Source: Halopelagius longus
GTDB lineage: Archaea; Halobacteriota; Halobacteria; Halobacteriales; Haloferacaceae
Assembly (NCBI RefSeq): GCF_900100875.1
Contig: NZ_FNKQ01000002.1
Span: 310,001-374,000 of the forward strand
DNA: 64,000 nt
Direction of reading: 5' to 3'
Shown piece by piece: positions 34,988 to 44,680 of the stretch. The notes under the pieces were generated by a model. The model saw only the letters and a program-made list of their open reading frames with translations, did no database searches and was not told the DNA's origin. The stretch's first letter is position 1. The number at the start of each line of letters is the position of its first letter. Position numbers and translations under genes: made by a program.

Positions 34988-34990
34988 TCT

Positions 34991-37534
34991 ATGGACCTCG
35001 ACCACCAACGCGTCGTCGACTGGGCCGACGACCACATCGTCGAGCGACCGGGGAAGGTGATGCTCGCCTTCTTCGTCGTCACCGCGGTGTTCATGGTCGG
35101 TCTGGGAAACGTCTCGACGGAAGCCGGAACGCAGCAGTTCGCCGAAGACATCCCCGCCCAAGAGGCGCTCGATAAGGTCAACGACGAGTTCAGCTCGTCG
35201 TTCGGCGAGGACACCGGCAGCACGCAACTCATCCAACGCGACCAGAACGTCCTCTCGAAGCAGTCGATGCTGAACATGCTCCGGTTGCAGCAGAAGTTAT
35301 CGGAGCGACCGGAGATGCGCGTCAGCAGTACGTCTTCGGCCGCTTCCGTCGTCGCACAGACCATCGACCCGAACGCGACGACGCTGGACCAGCAGATAAC
35401 GACCCTCGAACGAGCGACGCAGACCGACGTCCGGCAGGCGGTCCGGCAGAACGCCGACAATCCGGCGTTCACGGGAACGCTGAGTAACGACTTCAACGAG
35501 GAGGACGCGTCCGCCTCGGCGACCATCGGCGTCGTCCAGCACACCCTCCCGGCCGGCCTCTCGGGGTCGTCGGCGGGGCAGTCCGGCAGCAGTCCGCTCA
35601 CCCCGATTCAGACGCAGGCGCAGCGTATCGCGGCCACCTCCGGCGGCGACATCACCGTCTTCGGGAGCGGCATCATCTCGCAGGAGTTCTCGACGGTCAC
35701 GACGGACTCGCTTCTCATCGTCACGCCCGCGGCGGTGCTTCTCATCGTCATGTTCCTCGTCATCGCCTACCGCGACCTCGTGGACCTCCTCTTGGGCGCG
35801 TTCGCGCTGGCGATGGCGGTCATCTGGACGTTCGGCTTCCTCGGGCTGGCGGGCATCCCGTTCAACCAGATAATGATCGCCGTCCCGCCGTTGCTGCTGG
35901 CGGTGGGCATCGACTTCGGCATCCACGCGGTGAACCGCTACCGCGAGGACCGCGAGACCGGACTCGGCATCGACGAGGCGATGCGGGTGGCGACGGACCA
36001 ACTGCTCGTCGCCTTCTTCATCGTCACGGGGACGACGGTCATCGGCTTCCTGTCGAACCTCGCCTCCGACTTGGCGCCCATCCGCGACTTCGGCGTCGTC
36101 GCGGGCGTCGGCATCACCTTCACCTTCCTCATCTTCGGGGTGTTCCTCCCCGCGGCGAAGGTGTGGATAGACCACAAGCGCGAGCGGTACCCCATCCCGA
36201 CGTTCAGCGAGTCGCCGCTCGGACAGGAGGGGTCGGCCCTCGGCGACGTACTGAGCGTCGGCGTCGGCATCGCCGACAAAGCGCCGGTCGTCTTCCTCGT
36301 CGCGACGCTGCTTCTCAGCGCCGGCGCGGGCGCGTACGCGACGGGCGTGGACACCTCGTTCTCCCAAGAGGACTTCCTCCCGCCGGAGGAGGTGCCCGCC
36401 TACCTGCAGGCGCTTCCCGAACCGTTCGCGCCGAGCGACTACTCCGTCGTCTCGCAGTTGAACTTCCTCGAAGACAAGTTCACCAGCACGCAGGGGGGGT
36501 CGGTCACCATCTACGTCGAGGGCAGGATGGAGAACGACGCCGCCCTCGAAGAGGTGTACCGCGCGGGCGAGAACCCGCCGGACTCGTTCGTCTCGGAGGA
36601 CCGCCGCGCCGAATCCGAGAGCATCGTGACGGTCATCCAGTCGTTGGCCGAACAGGACGAGGAGTTCGCGGCCCTCGTCGAACGCAACGACGCGGACGAC
36701 AACGGCGTCCCCGACGACAACCTCGGCGAAATCTACGACTACCTCGAATCCTCGCCGATGTCGTCGCAGGCGTCGCAGTATCTCGCGGAGGACCACCGGA
36801 GCACCCGCGTCGTCTACACCGTCTCCGCGGACGCCTCGGACCGCGAGGCGACGAACGACGCCCGACACGTCGCGAGCAAGTTCCGCGGGAACTACGACGC
36901 CATCGCCACCGGGAGCACCATCGTCTTCCTGGAGGTGTCGGACCTCATCTTCACCTCGGCGGTGACGAGTCTGGCGCTCGCTCTCGGGGGCACCGTCGTC
37001 TTCCTCGTGTTCATCTACTGGCTCTTGGAGGATCTGCCCTCCATCGCCATCGCCAACCTCGTCCCCATCGTCGCCTCCGTGGCGTTCGTCGCCGCGACGA
37101 TGCGACTGCTCGGCATCTCCTTCAACGCCTTCACGGCGACGATTCTGTCGCTCACCATCGGCCTCGGCATCGACTACTCCGTCCACGTCGTCCACCGGTT
37201 CATCGACGAACGCAAGGAGACGGACGTGATGACGGCGCTCCGCCGCACCGTCGTCGGGACGGGCGGGGCCCTGATGGGGAGCATGTTCACCACGGCGTTC
37301 GGCATCGGCGTCCTCGTCCTCTCGGTCCTCTCCGTCCTCGGGCAGTTCGGGGTGCTGACGGCCATCTCCATCGTCTACTCGTTCGTCACCTCGCTCGTGG
37401 TCCTCCCGCCGGCCCTCGTCATCTGGGACCGCTTTGCGAACGACGACCCGAACGAACCGATGGGCGGCGGCCGCGACTCGCCGCCGGACTCCGACAGTCC
37501 TATGAACGCGACGGCGGACGGTGAGTTGCTGTGA
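34991..37534 (+). CDS. RND superfamily (MMPL-type) exporter
   Basis: An 847-residue protein with twelve membrane helices in two halves. Each half has one leading helix, a large outside domain, and five helices. The proton-relay-like motifs AVGIDFGIHAVNRYRED (half 1) and GLGIDYSVHVVHRFIDE (half 2) are clear. The outside domains lie at about 45-230 and 450-650. The family exports lipids, hopanoids or other hydrophobic molecules with the proton motive force; in haloarchaea the substrate is unknown. It shares an operon with the COG1361 protein and a TrmB regulator. Gene order suggests a tripartite unit of partner, pump and regulator. Confidence 0.88.
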   Translation: MDLDHQRVVDWADDHIVERPGKVMLAFFVVTAVFMVGLGNVSTEAGTQQFAEDIPAQEALDKVNDEFSSSFGEDTGSTQLIQRDQNVLSKQSMLNMLRLQQKLSERPEMRVSSTSSAASVVAQTIDPNATTLDQQITTLERATQTDVRQAVRQNADNPAFTGTLSNDFNEEDASASATIGVVQHTLPAGLSGSSAGQSGSSPLTPIQTQAQRIAATSGGDITVFGSGIISQEFSTVTTDSLLIVTPAAVLLIVMFLVIAYRDLVDLLLGAFALAMAVIWTFGFLGLAGIPFNQIMIAVPPLLLAVGIDFGIHAVNRYREDRETGLGIDEAMRVATDQLLVAFFIVTGTTVIGFLSNLASDLAPIRDFGVVAGVGITFTFLIFGVFLPAAKVWIDHKRERYPIPTFSESPLGQEGSALGDVLSVGVGIADKAPVVFLVATLLLSAGAGAYATGVDTSFSQEDFLPPEEVPAYLQALPEPFAPSDYSVVSQLNFLEDKFTSTQGGSVTIYVEGRMENDAALEEVYRAGENPPDSFVSEDRRAESESIVTVIQSLAEQDEEFAALVERNDADDNGVPDDNLGEIYDYLESSPMSSQASQYLAEDHRSTRVVYTVSADASDREATNDARHVASKFRGNYDAIATGSTIVFLEVSDLIFTSAVTSLALALGGTVVFLVFIYWLLEDLPSIAIANLVPIVASVAFVAATMRLLGISFNAFTATILSLTIGLGIDYSVHVVHRFIDERKETDVMTALRRTVVGTGGALMGSMFTTAFGIGVLVLSVLSVLGQFGVLTAISIVYSFVTSLVVLPPALVIWDRFANDDPNEPMGGGRDSPPDSDSPMNATADGELL

Positions 37535-38382
37535 ACCCACTTCGACCGGACGGCGGCAGTCCGCGGGACGGGGACGACGCGGCCGTCGACGCCGAAGACG
37601 CGTCGGTCGATGCGCCCGGCGCGGCCGCCGACGGCGAACACGAGGCGGTCGAATCGCTCGAAGCGTTGGGACTGTCGAACTACGCCGCCCGCGTCTTCGT
37701 CGCGCTACAGAAACTCGGCGCGGGGACGGCCAAGGAGATCCACGACCTCGCGAACGTGCCGCGGTCGCAGGTGTACGGCGCGGCCGAGGAGTTGGAGTCG
37801 CTCGGCTTGGTCGAACTCCAACAGGCCACGCCGAAGCGGTACCGCCCCGTGGGACTGGACGCCGCCCGGCGGCGACTCGCCGAGGAACTGAAGAGCGAAG
37901 CCGACCGGGCGTTCGACTACTTGGAGGCGGCGCGGCGACAGCGCACGTCGGGCGAGACGCGCGACGACGTCTGGACCGTCCGCGGGCGCGAACCGGCCAA
38001 CAACCGCCTCATCGAGCTCGCGGAACAGGCCCAAGAGCGGGTCGTCTTCGCCGCGCCCGACACCGACCTCGTCCCGACGGAGTTGGTCGCCGTCCTCGCG
38101 GAGCTAGCAGACGAGGGCATCGCGGTCCTCGTCGTCAGCGAGAGCGAAGCGGTGCGAACCCGCTTCGAGGAGGCGGCGTCGTCGGTCACCGTCTTTGAAC
38201 CGCCGAACGAACCCCCGGGGTCGGACTTCACCGGACGGGTGTTGCTCGTCGACGGCCGCGTGGTCTTTCTCTCAGTCGCGCCGGAGGCCGACGCGGGCGA
38301 GGAGACGGCCATCTGGAGCGCGGATACGCCGATGGCCGACATGCTCTCTCGGATCATCGAAGGAACGCTGGTCGAACGCTGA
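37531..38382 (+). CDS. TrmB family transcriptional regulator
   Basis: The start is GTG at 37531, overlapping the pump's stop by four bases (283 residues). A 40-residue acidic Ala/Asp/Gly-rich leader precedes the winged helix: ESLEALGLSNYAARVFVALQKLGAGTAKEI, then VPRSQVYGAAEELESLGLVEL. A C-terminal PLD-like/regulatory domain (about 150-283) includes RVVFAAPDTDLVPTEL and DFTGRVLLVDGRVVFLSV. TrmB proteins sense sugars or other metabolites. Being last in the operon, it probably regulates it. The ligand is unknown. Confidence 0.85.
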   Translation: MNPLRPDGGSPRDGDDAAVDAEDASVDAPGAAADGEHEAVESLEALGLSNYAARVFVALQKLGAGTAKEIHDLANVPRSQVYGAAEELESLGLVELQQATPKRYRPVGLDAARRRLAEELKSEADRAFDYLEAARRQRTSGETRDDVWTVRGREPANNRLIELAEQAQERVVFAAPDTDLVPTELVAVLAELADEGIAVLVVSESEAVRTRFEEAASSVTVFEPPNEPPGSDFTGRVLLVDGRVVFLSVAPEADAGEETAIWSADTPMADMLSRIIEGTLVER

Positions 38383-38408
38383 CGGCCCTCGCGGACGGCG
38401 AATCTCGC

Positions 38409-38654
38409 TTACGACCCCACGCCGACGGCGCGCGTCGCCCCCCACGTCAGGACGACGATGCCGACGACGAACCCGCAGAGGGCGACGAGCATCGGGATGG
38501 GGTCGAGCAGTTTCTGCCCGAGGAACGGCCCGCGGACGAGGAGGAACCCCGTGGCGACGGTCGCCGCGAGGCCGACGGCCGTCACGAATCCGTAGAAGTA
38601 GGTCAACACGCCGAGGCCGGCGCGGTCCGTCCCGAACTGCGAGGAGCGAGGCAT
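38409..38654 (-). CDS. Small two-helix membrane protein
   Basis: The start is MPRSSQFGTDRAGLGV at 38654 (81 residues); upstream in-frame sequence is arginine-rich and not protein-like. Helices VLTYFYGFVTAVGLAATVATGFLLV and MLVALCGFVVGIVVLTWGATR are separated by a polar turn with RGPFLGQKLLDP. It is a small haloarchaeal membrane protein of unknown function, convergent with TrmB. Confidence 0.6.
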   Translation of the reverse strand: MPRSSQFGTDRAGLGVLTYFYGFVTAVGLAATVATGFLLVRGPFLGQKLLDPIPMLVALCGFVVGIVVLTWGATRAVGVGS

Positions 38655-38745
38655 ACTCGAACCTGTATATTCGGGGGACTTAGCCCTTCTCGTACGTGTC
38701 AGACGGCGCATCGGTGTCGGACGCGCGTCCGACCTCGACCCCGAC

Positions 38746-39033
38746 TCACCAGCGAATCTCGAAGCCCGCCTCGCCCTCGGGGTCGTCGTAGGTGACATCT
38801 ACGTCCTCCACCTCGGCGGCGCTACTCCCGGTGTGACACCACTCGACCATCTCCTCGACCGCCGGGCGCGGCCCCTCGAAGACGGCCTCGACGCGGCCGT
38901 CGTCGAGGTTTCGAACCCACCCGTCCACGCCGCGTTCCCTGGCGGCGTCTCGGGTGCTCGCTCGGTAGTAGACGCCCTGTACCGTTCCGGAGACGAAGAC
39001 GTGCGCGCGGACGCGGTCGTCTGTGGAACTCAT
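38746..39033 (-). CDS. acyP: Acylphosphatase
   Basis: A 95-residue protein matching the full fold. The signature VSGTVQGVYYRASTRDAARE holds the anion-binding loop and catalytic arginine, and GWVRNLDDGRVEAVFEG holds the catalytic asparagine (Asn in VRN). It hydrolyses carboxyl phosphates such as acetyl phosphate or 1,3-bisphosphoglycerate in the cytoplasm. It is divergent from the phosphohexomutase. Confidence 0.93.
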   Translation of the reverse strand: MSSTDDRVRAHVFVSGTVQGVYYRASTRDAARERGVDGWVRNLDDGRVEAVFEGPRPAVEEMVEWCHTGSSAAEVEDVDVTYDDPEGEAGFEIRW

Positions 39034-39185
39034 ACGTCGCCGTACGGATTCCCGCCGGAAATATCGCCGGGGAACCGCGGAACCGGGGAGCGACGAATCG
39101 GCGGACGCGACGGGATGACCGGAGGTCGGTCGGACGCCGCGTCGGAATTGAAGGAATCTAAGTGGGGGCCGTCCAACTCTCTCGT

Positions 39186-40550
39186 ATGGAACTCTTCGGA
39201 ACCGCGGGTATCCGCGGCGACGTCACGTCTCGGGTGACCCCGGAGCTCGCACTCTCCGTGGGTCGCGCCGTGGGTCTCGACGTCGTGGAGTCCGGCGGAC
39301 GGCCGGACGTGGTCGTGGGGCGCGACGGGCGAACGACGGGGGCGGGTCTCGCCGCGGCGGTGGAGTCCGGTCTGGAGTCCGCCGGCGCGAACGTCCTCAG
39401 GGTGGGCGTCGTCCCCACGCCGGCCCTCGCGTACGCCTCGCAGGGACGCCGCGGCGTGATGCTCACCGCCTCGCACAACCCGCCGACGGACAACGGGATC
39501 AAGCTGTTCGTGGACGGCGAGGAGTACGACAGAACGCTCGAACGCGCCGTCGAGGACCGCGTGGAGGCGGGCACCTCGCCCGCCGCGTGGGACGAGTGGG
39601 GCGACGCCTACTCGATGGAGCTCATGCCCGAGTACCGCGAGGCCGTCGCGTCGTACGCGCGCGAGTACGGCGCGTCCTGCGAGGGCCTCCGCGTCGCCGT
39701 CGACTGCGGCAACGGCGTCTCCGCGCTCGCGACGCCGCGCGTCCTCGACGAACTCGGCGCGCACGTCGTCACCCTCAACGGACAGATAGACGGCCACTTC
39801 CCCGGTCGGGAGTCGAAACCGACGCCCGAGACGCTGAAAGACCTCCGGGCGTTCGTCGCCGACTCCGACTGCGACTTCGGCATCGGACACGACGGCGACT
39901 CCGACCGGATCGTCGTCGTCGACCCGGACGGCGACGTGGTCCACGAGGACACCGTCGTGGCTATCCTCGCGGAACACTACGTCCGCGCGAGCGACGTTTC
40001 GGACCCCGTGGTCGTGACGACGCCGAACGCGTCGGGTCGCATCGACGAACGGGTTTCGGCGGCGGACGGACGAGTCGAACGCGTCCGCCTCGGCGCACTC
40101 CACGAGGGCATCGCCGCGGCCAGAGAGGGGGGCGGCGACGTGGTGTTCGCCGCGGAACCGTGGAAGCACGTCCACACCGCGTTCGGCGGGTGGATAGACG
40201 GCGTCGCCTCGGCGGCGGTGTTCGCCCGACTCGTCGCCGAGTCCGGCCTCGACGGCCTCCGCGAACCCGTGACCGAACGCCCCTACCGGAAGGTGAGCGT
40301 CTCCTGTCCGGACGCGGCGAAGGAGGAGACGATGCGGACGCTCGAATCGACGCTCCCGGCGGCGTTCCCCGAGGCGTCGGCGAACACCGACTACGGCGTC
40401 CGAATCGAACGCCCCGACAACTCGTGGGTGCTCGTCCGACCGTCCGGAACGGAACCGTACGTCCGGGTGTACGCCGAGGCCGACGACGTGGACGCCCTCG
40501 TAGACGCGGCCACCGACGCCGTCGAAGAGGCGGTCGAGTCGGCGTCGTGA
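39186..40550 (+). CDS. glmM: Phosphoglucosamine/phosphohexo-mutase
   Basis: The start is MELFGTAGIRGDV at 39186 (454 residues). The active-site serine loop TASHNPP has Ser96, which carries the phosphate. GHDGDSDR at 235-241 has the metal-binding aspartates 236, 238 and 240. RPSGTEPYVRVY near the C-terminus binds the substrate phosphate. Domain order matches the alpha-D-phosphohexomutase family. The GlmM-like form interconverts glucosamine 1- and 6-phosphate, but archaeal homologues may also act on mannose or glucose phosphates. The symbol is a family guess. Confidence 0.85.
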   Translation: MELFGTAGIRGDVTSRVTPELALSVGRAVGLDVVESGGRPDVVVGRDGRTTGAGLAAAVESGLESAGANVLRVGVVPTPALAYASQGRRGVMLTASHNPPTDNGIKLFVDGEEYDRTLERAVEDRVEAGTSPAAWDEWGDAYSMELMPEYREAVASYAREYGASCEGLRVAVDCGNGVSALATPRVLDELGAHVVTLNGQIDGHFPGRESKPTPETLKDLRAFVADSDCDFGIGHDGDSDRIVVVDPDGDVVHEDTVVAILAEHYVRASDVSDPVVVTTPNASGRIDERVSAADGRVERVRLGALHEGIAAAREGGGDVVFAAEPWKHVHTAFGGWIDGVASAAVFARLVAESGLDGLREPVTERPYRKVSVSCPDAAKEETMRTLESTLPAAFPEASANTDYGVRIERPDNSWVLVRPSGTEPYVRVYAEADDVDALVDAATDAVEEAVESAS

Positions 40551-40671
40551 ACGGCGACCCGGCGGACGGGAAGCGGGACCGAATCGACGGTCGGACGGCC
40601 GACCGCGGAGATAACCGGTCGTACGCGGAACGAGTCTTCCGTTTTCGAACGTATCAAACAGAAAGGAAACG

Positions 40672-40711
40672 GTGCATTTATGCACATCTCCGAGACCTAT
40701 CCTCAATAGGT
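40672..40711 (+). promoter_or_regulatory. Two palindromes at the promoter of the nucleoside transporter operon
   Basis: GTGCAT-TT-ATGCAC (40672-40685) overlaps the AT-rich TATA core. ACCTAT-N5-ATAGGT (40695-40711) lies just before the ATG at 40722. Spacing of about 40 bp from TATA to ATG fits a short leader. One or both could be operators that sense nucleosides or nitrogen; no regulator gene is adjacent. Confidence 0.5.
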
Positions 40712-40721
40712 GACCACAGTC

Positions 40722-41849
40722 ATGGATAGACGGACGTTCATCAAGGCGACCGGCCTCGCGGGCGCGGTGGGCCTCGCGGGTTGTACAGGCGGACCGAGCG
40801 GAGACGGCGGCACCGAGACGACGGGGTCGTCGGGCGAGGGCGGCGAGTCGGAGACCCAACAGACGACGGGGGCCTCCGAACCGGAAGCGCACGTCGGCGT
40901 CGTGTACGCCACGGGCGGCCTCGGCGACGGGTCGTTCAACGACCAAGCCCAACAGGGTATCCAGCAGGCCGCAGACGAGTACGGCGTCGCGTACAACGAG
41001 GCGCAACCGGACGAGGTTTCGCAGTTCCAAAACTTCCAGCAGCAGTTCGCTAGCTCGACGAATCCGAACTACGACCTCGTCGCCTGTATCGGCTACCTGC
41101 AGGCGGACTCCCTCTCGCAGACGGCGCAGTCGTACCCCGACCAGGAGTTCATGATCGTCGACAGCACCGTCGACGCCGACAACGTCGCGAGCTACGTGTT
41201 CAAGGAGCACCAAGGCTCGTTCCTCGCCGGTCAGATGGCCGGTCTGCTGACGACGCAGGAGTTCAGCGCGGGCGACGGCCAGACGAACCCCGACCAGAAG
41301 ACGGTCGGCTTCGTCGGCGGCGTCGAGGGCGGCCTCATCGCCAAGTTCGAGGCCGGCTTCAAGGCGGGCGTCAAGAACGCGGACGACTCCGTCGAAGTCC
41401 AGTCCACGTACGTGGGCAGCTTCAACGACCCCTCCGCGGGGAAGGAGGCGGCGCTGTCGATGTACAACAGCGGTGCTGACATCGTCTACCACGCCGCGGG
41501 TAACACCGGCACCGGCGTCTTCCAAGCCGCGAAAGAGCAGGGCGCGTTCGCCATCGGCGTCGACCGCGACCAGTCGCTCACGAAGCCCTCCTTCGCGGGC
41601 GTCATCCTCGGGAGCATGGTCAAGCGCGTCGACACCGCGGTGTACAACGCCGTGGAGTCCGTCGTCAACGGCGAGTTCGAGGGCGGTTCCACCGTCACGC
41701 TCGGTCTGGAGCAAGACGGCGTCGCCCTCGTCTACGGCGACTCGCTCGGCTCCGAGATTCCGTCCGACGTGAAAGACTCCGTCAGTTCCGTCCGCGAGGA
41801 GATAATCAGCGGCTCCATCTCCGTGCCGACGGACCCCTCCGAAGTCTAA
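40722..41849 (+). CDS. BMP family substrate-binding lipoprotein (nucleoside ABC transporter)
   Basis: The start is MDRRTFIKATGLAGAVGLAGC at 40722 (375 residues). The RRTFIK Tat motif and LAGC lipobox mark a Tat-exported lipoprotein anchored at its cysteine. A Gly/Ser/Thr/Glu spacer follows. The mature domain shows BMP features: VGVVYATGGLGDGSFNDQAQQGIQQA, FLAGQMAGLL, VGFVGGVEGGLIAKFEAGF and GVDRDQS. This family captures purine nucleosides. It opens the four-gene operon with an ATPase and two permeases. Confidence 0.92.
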   Translation: MDRRTFIKATGLAGAVGLAGCTGGPSGDGGTETTGSSGEGGESETQQTTGASEPEAHVGVVYATGGLGDGSFNDQAQQGIQQAADEYGVAYNEAQPDEVSQFQNFQQQFASSTNPNYDLVACIGYLQADSLSQTAQSYPDQEFMIVDSTVDADNVASYVFKEHQGSFLAGQMAGLLTTQEFSAGDGQTNPDQKTVGFVGGVEGGLIAKFEAGFKAGVKNADDSVEVQSTYVGSFNDPSAGKEAALSMYNSGADIVYHAAGNTGTGVFQAAKEQGAFAIGVDRDQSLTKPSFAGVILGSMVKRVDTAVYNAVESVVNGEFEGGSTVTLGLEQDGVALVYGDSLGSEIPSDVKDSVSSVREEIISGSISVPTDPSEV

Positions 41850-41894
41850 CGTCGAATCGGCGGAACTAAACTATTCCTCGATCATTTACCCACA

Positions 41895-43466
41895 ATGTCA
41901 ACAGCCGTTCGACTCGCCGGGATAACGAAGTGGTTCCCGGGGGTCATCGCGAACGACGACGTAGACATGTCCGTCGAGGGTGGGACGGTGCATGCGCTTC
42001 TCGGTGAGAACGGGGCCGGGAAGACGACTTTGATGAACGTCCTCTACGGGCTGTACGAACCGACCGAAGGAACGGTGTACATCGACGGAACGCCGCGCTC
42101 GTTCGATTCGCCGCGGGTCGCCATCGACGCCGGCATCGGCATGATTCACCAGCACTTCATGCTGGTCGACCCGATGACCGTCACCGAGAACATCACGCTC
42201 GGCAACGAACCGCGGAAGTGGGGCGGGTTGGCCACCGACCGCAAGACGGCCCGGGAAGAGGTCGTCGAACTGTCGGAACGGTACGGGTTCGACGTCGACC
42301 CCGACGCCCGCATCGAAGACATCTCCGTCGGCGCACAACAACGCGTCGAGATTCTGAAGGCGATATACCGCGGCGCGGACGTTCTCATCCTCGACGAACC
42401 GACCGCCGTCCTGACGCCGCAGGAGGTCGAGGAACTGTTCGCCGTCCTCGAAGAACTCACCGCGCAGGGGAAGACGATCATCTTCATCTCGCACAAGCTC
42501 GGCGAGGTGCTGGAGGCGGCCGACGAGGTGACCGTCCTCCGCGACGGGAAGAACGTCGGCACCGTCGCCACAGACGAGACGACGCGGGAGGAACTCGCGG
42601 AGTTGATGGTGGGGCGGGAAGTGCTGATGGAAGTGGACAAACCGGCGATAGACGCCGGCGACTCCCTGCTCTCGGTCCGCGACCTGTCGGTCGAGGACGA
42701 ACGCGACGTGGAAGTCGTCGAGGACGTGTCGTTCGAGGTTCGCTCCGGCGAGGTGTTCGGAATCGCGGGCGTCGACGGCAACGGACAGGCCGAACTCGTC
42801 GAGGCCATCACCGGTCTGCGGCCCCAAGAGTCCGGCACTGTCTCCTTCGAGGGCGAACCCATCGACGAGTGGTCCCGCCGAAAGCGCATCCGCGAGGGGA
42901 TGGCCTACATCCCGGAGGACCGCCAAGAGCGCGGACTCGTGATGGAGTTCGACCTCGTGGAGAACGGCATCCTCGGGAGCCAACACGCCGAACCGTTCGC
43001 CTCCGACGGCCGAATCGACTGGGACACCTCGCGGTCGCACGCCGAGGACATCATCCAGAAGTACGACGTTCGCCCGCCGAACGCCGACGCCGACGCCGTC
43101 TCCTTCTCCGGCGGCAACCAACAGAAGTTCATCGTCGGCCGGGAGTTCGAACGCGACCCCTCCGTGGTGGTCGCGACGCACCCGACGCGCGGCGTCGACA
43201 TCGGGTCGACCGAGTTCATCCACGAACGACTGCTCGACCTCAGACGCGAGGGGAAGGGAGTGCTCCTGATCTCCTCGAAGTTAGAGGAGGTACAGGGCCT
43301 CTCGGACCGCCTCGCGGTCATGTACGAGGGGAAGATAATGGACGTGGTGGACCCGGAGACGGTGACCGAAGAGGAACTCGGCCTGCTGATGGCCGGGGAG
43401 TACCCCGACTCCTACGAGTCGTCGCGTCGAGCGGACGCCGCGGAACCCGCGGGTGAGCGTCGATGA
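41895..43466 (+). CDS. ABC transporter ATPase with two nucleotide-binding domains (nucleoside/sugar uptake)
   Basis: A 523-residue protein with a fused pair of ATPase domains. The first has GENGAGKTTLMNVLYG (Walker A), SVGAQQRVEIL (signature), and LILDEPTAVLTPQE (Walker B). The second has the degenerate P-loop GVDGNGQAEL, FSGGNQQKFIVGREF, and VVATHPTRGVDIGS in place of a canonical Walker B. This is typical of the RbsA/YufO-like type. It powers the BMP-system permeases. It lies 45 bp after the lipoprotein gene and overlaps the next permease gene by four bases. Confidence 0.92.
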   Translation: MSTAVRLAGITKWFPGVIANDDVDMSVEGGTVHALLGENGAGKTTLMNVLYGLYEPTEGTVYIDGTPRSFDSPRVAIDAGIGMIHQHFMLVDPMTVTENITLGNEPRKWGGLATDRKTAREEVVELSERYGFDVDPDARIEDISVGAQQRVEILKAIYRGADVLILDEPTAVLTPQEVEELFAVLEELTAQGKTIIFISHKLGEVLEAADEVTVLRDGKNVGTVATDETTREELAELMVGREVLMEVDKPAIDAGDSLLSVRDLSVEDERDVEVVEDVSFEVRSGEVFGIAGVDGNGQAELVEAITGLRPQESGTVSFEGEPIDEWSRRKRIREGMAYIPEDRQERGLVMEFDLVENGILGSQHAEPFASDGRIDWDTSRSHAEDIIQKYDVRPPNADADAVSFSGGNQQKFIVGREFERDPSVVVATHPTRGVDIGSTEFIHERLLDLRREGKGVLLISSKLEEVQGLSDRLAVMYEGKIMDVVDPETVTEEELGLLMAGEYPDSYESSRRADAAEPAGERR

Positions 43467-44680
43467 GCGTCAAGGACGTCGTCGAACGACTCGTCGGCGC
43501 GTCGGCGTTCGAGCGGTTCCTCATAAGCGGGGCCGCGTTGCTCCTCTCCATCGCCGTCGGGTTCGTGCTCATCCTCGCGGCGGGGCGGATGACGACGTGC
43601 GGGACCGCCGCCGCGACGTACTTCGGCGTCGGGTTCTGTTACGACCCGTTCCTGATATACGACCGCCTGTTCCTCGGCGCGTTCGGCAACCTGAGCGCGA
43701 ACCCGCTCAACGGGCAGTTCGCCACGACGCTCTCGGAGACGACGATACTGATGTTCACCGGCGTCGCCGTCGCCGTCGCCTTCCGCGCCGGCATCTTCAA
43801 CATCGGGACGCAGGGACAACTCGTCGTCGGCGGCCTCGTGACCGCCGTGGCGCTTCCCGCCGTCGCGACGACGATACCCGCCGGTATCGGCGCGTTCGTC
43901 CTCCTGCCGTTCGGTCTCCTCCTCGGTGCCCTCACCGGCGGCATCTACGGCGCGATACCGGGCGCGCTGAAGGCGTACGCCGACGCGAACGAGGTCATCA
44001 CGACCATCATGCTCAACTTCGTCGCCACCTCGGTGGCGCTGTACCTCGCGCAGAGTCACTTCAAGGACCCCGAGAGCTTCGCGACGCAGACGGTGGCGAT
44101 TCCGGACCGAGCGCTGTTCCCGTCGGTCGTGTTCAACCCGCGCGACGACTTCTCGCTCGTCGCGTTCGGCCTCGCCGTCGTCCTCCTCGTGGCCGTCTAC
44201 CTGATCCTCGAACGCACGTCGTTCGGGTACGACCTGCGGACGAGCGGTCTGCAGGCGGAGGCCGCCGAGTACGGCGGCGTCGACGCCGCCCGAACCGTCG
44301 TCGCGAGCATGACGTTCTCCGGCGCGCTCGCGGGCATCGGCGGCGCGATATACGTCCTCATGGTCTTAGGGAACTTCCAGCCGGGCGTCCCCGACTACGG
44401 GTTCGACGGCATCACCGTCTCCATCCTCGCGGGGAACAACCCGCTCGGCGTCGGCTTGGCCGCGTTGCTGTTCGGCGTCCTCAAGAGCGGGTCCATCGTC
44501 GTGGACGTCGCGACGGACGTGCCGCCTCAACTCGTCGGCGTCCTCCGCGGCCTCATCATCCTCTTCGTCGCCATGCCCGAGTTCTTCCGACTCATCGGCA
44601 GACGCATCTGGACGTTCGAAGACGAATCGACCGGCCGCCCGGTCACCGACGGCGGCGTAGGAGGTGAGAGCGATGAGTGA
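43463..44680 (+). CDS. ABC transporter permease (nucleoside uptake), first subunit
   Basis: A 405-residue membrane protein with eight to ten helices in the branched-chain-amino-acid-permease-like fold. FRAGIFNIGTQGQLVVGGLVT and ALKAYADANEVITTIMLNFVA are diagnostic; the second holds the EVIxTIMxN coupling segment that contacts the ATPase. GNNPLGVGLAALLFGVLKSG is near the end. It forms a heterodimer with the next permease. Its start overlaps the ATPase stop (ATGA). Confidence 0.9.
   Translation: MSVKDVVERLVGASAFERFLISGAALLLSIAVGFVLILAAGRMTTCGTAAATYFGVGFCYDPFLIYDRLFLGAFGNLSANPLNGQFATTLSETTILMFTGVAVAVAFRAGIFNIGTQGQLVVGGLVTAVALPAVATTIPAGIGAFVLLPFGLLLGALTGGIYGAIPGALKAYADANEVITTIMLNFVATSVALYLAQSHFKDPESFATQTVAIPDRALFPSVVFNPRDDFSLVAFGLAVVLLVAVYLILERTSFGYDLRTSGLQAEAAEYGGVDAARTVVASMTFSGALAGIGGAIYVLMVLGNFQPGVPDYGFDGITVSILAGNNPLGVGLAALLFGVLKSGSIVVDVATDVPPQLVGVLRGLIILFVAMPEFFRLIGRRIWTFEDESTGRPVTDGGVGGESDE

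Noticed and set aside
39030-41714. 894-codon open frame on the minus strand
   Set aside because: It runs antisense across the acylphosphatase boundary, glmM and the BMP gene. Its Arg/Val/Asp-rich composition is typical of antisense frames in high-G+C haloarchaeal genes.
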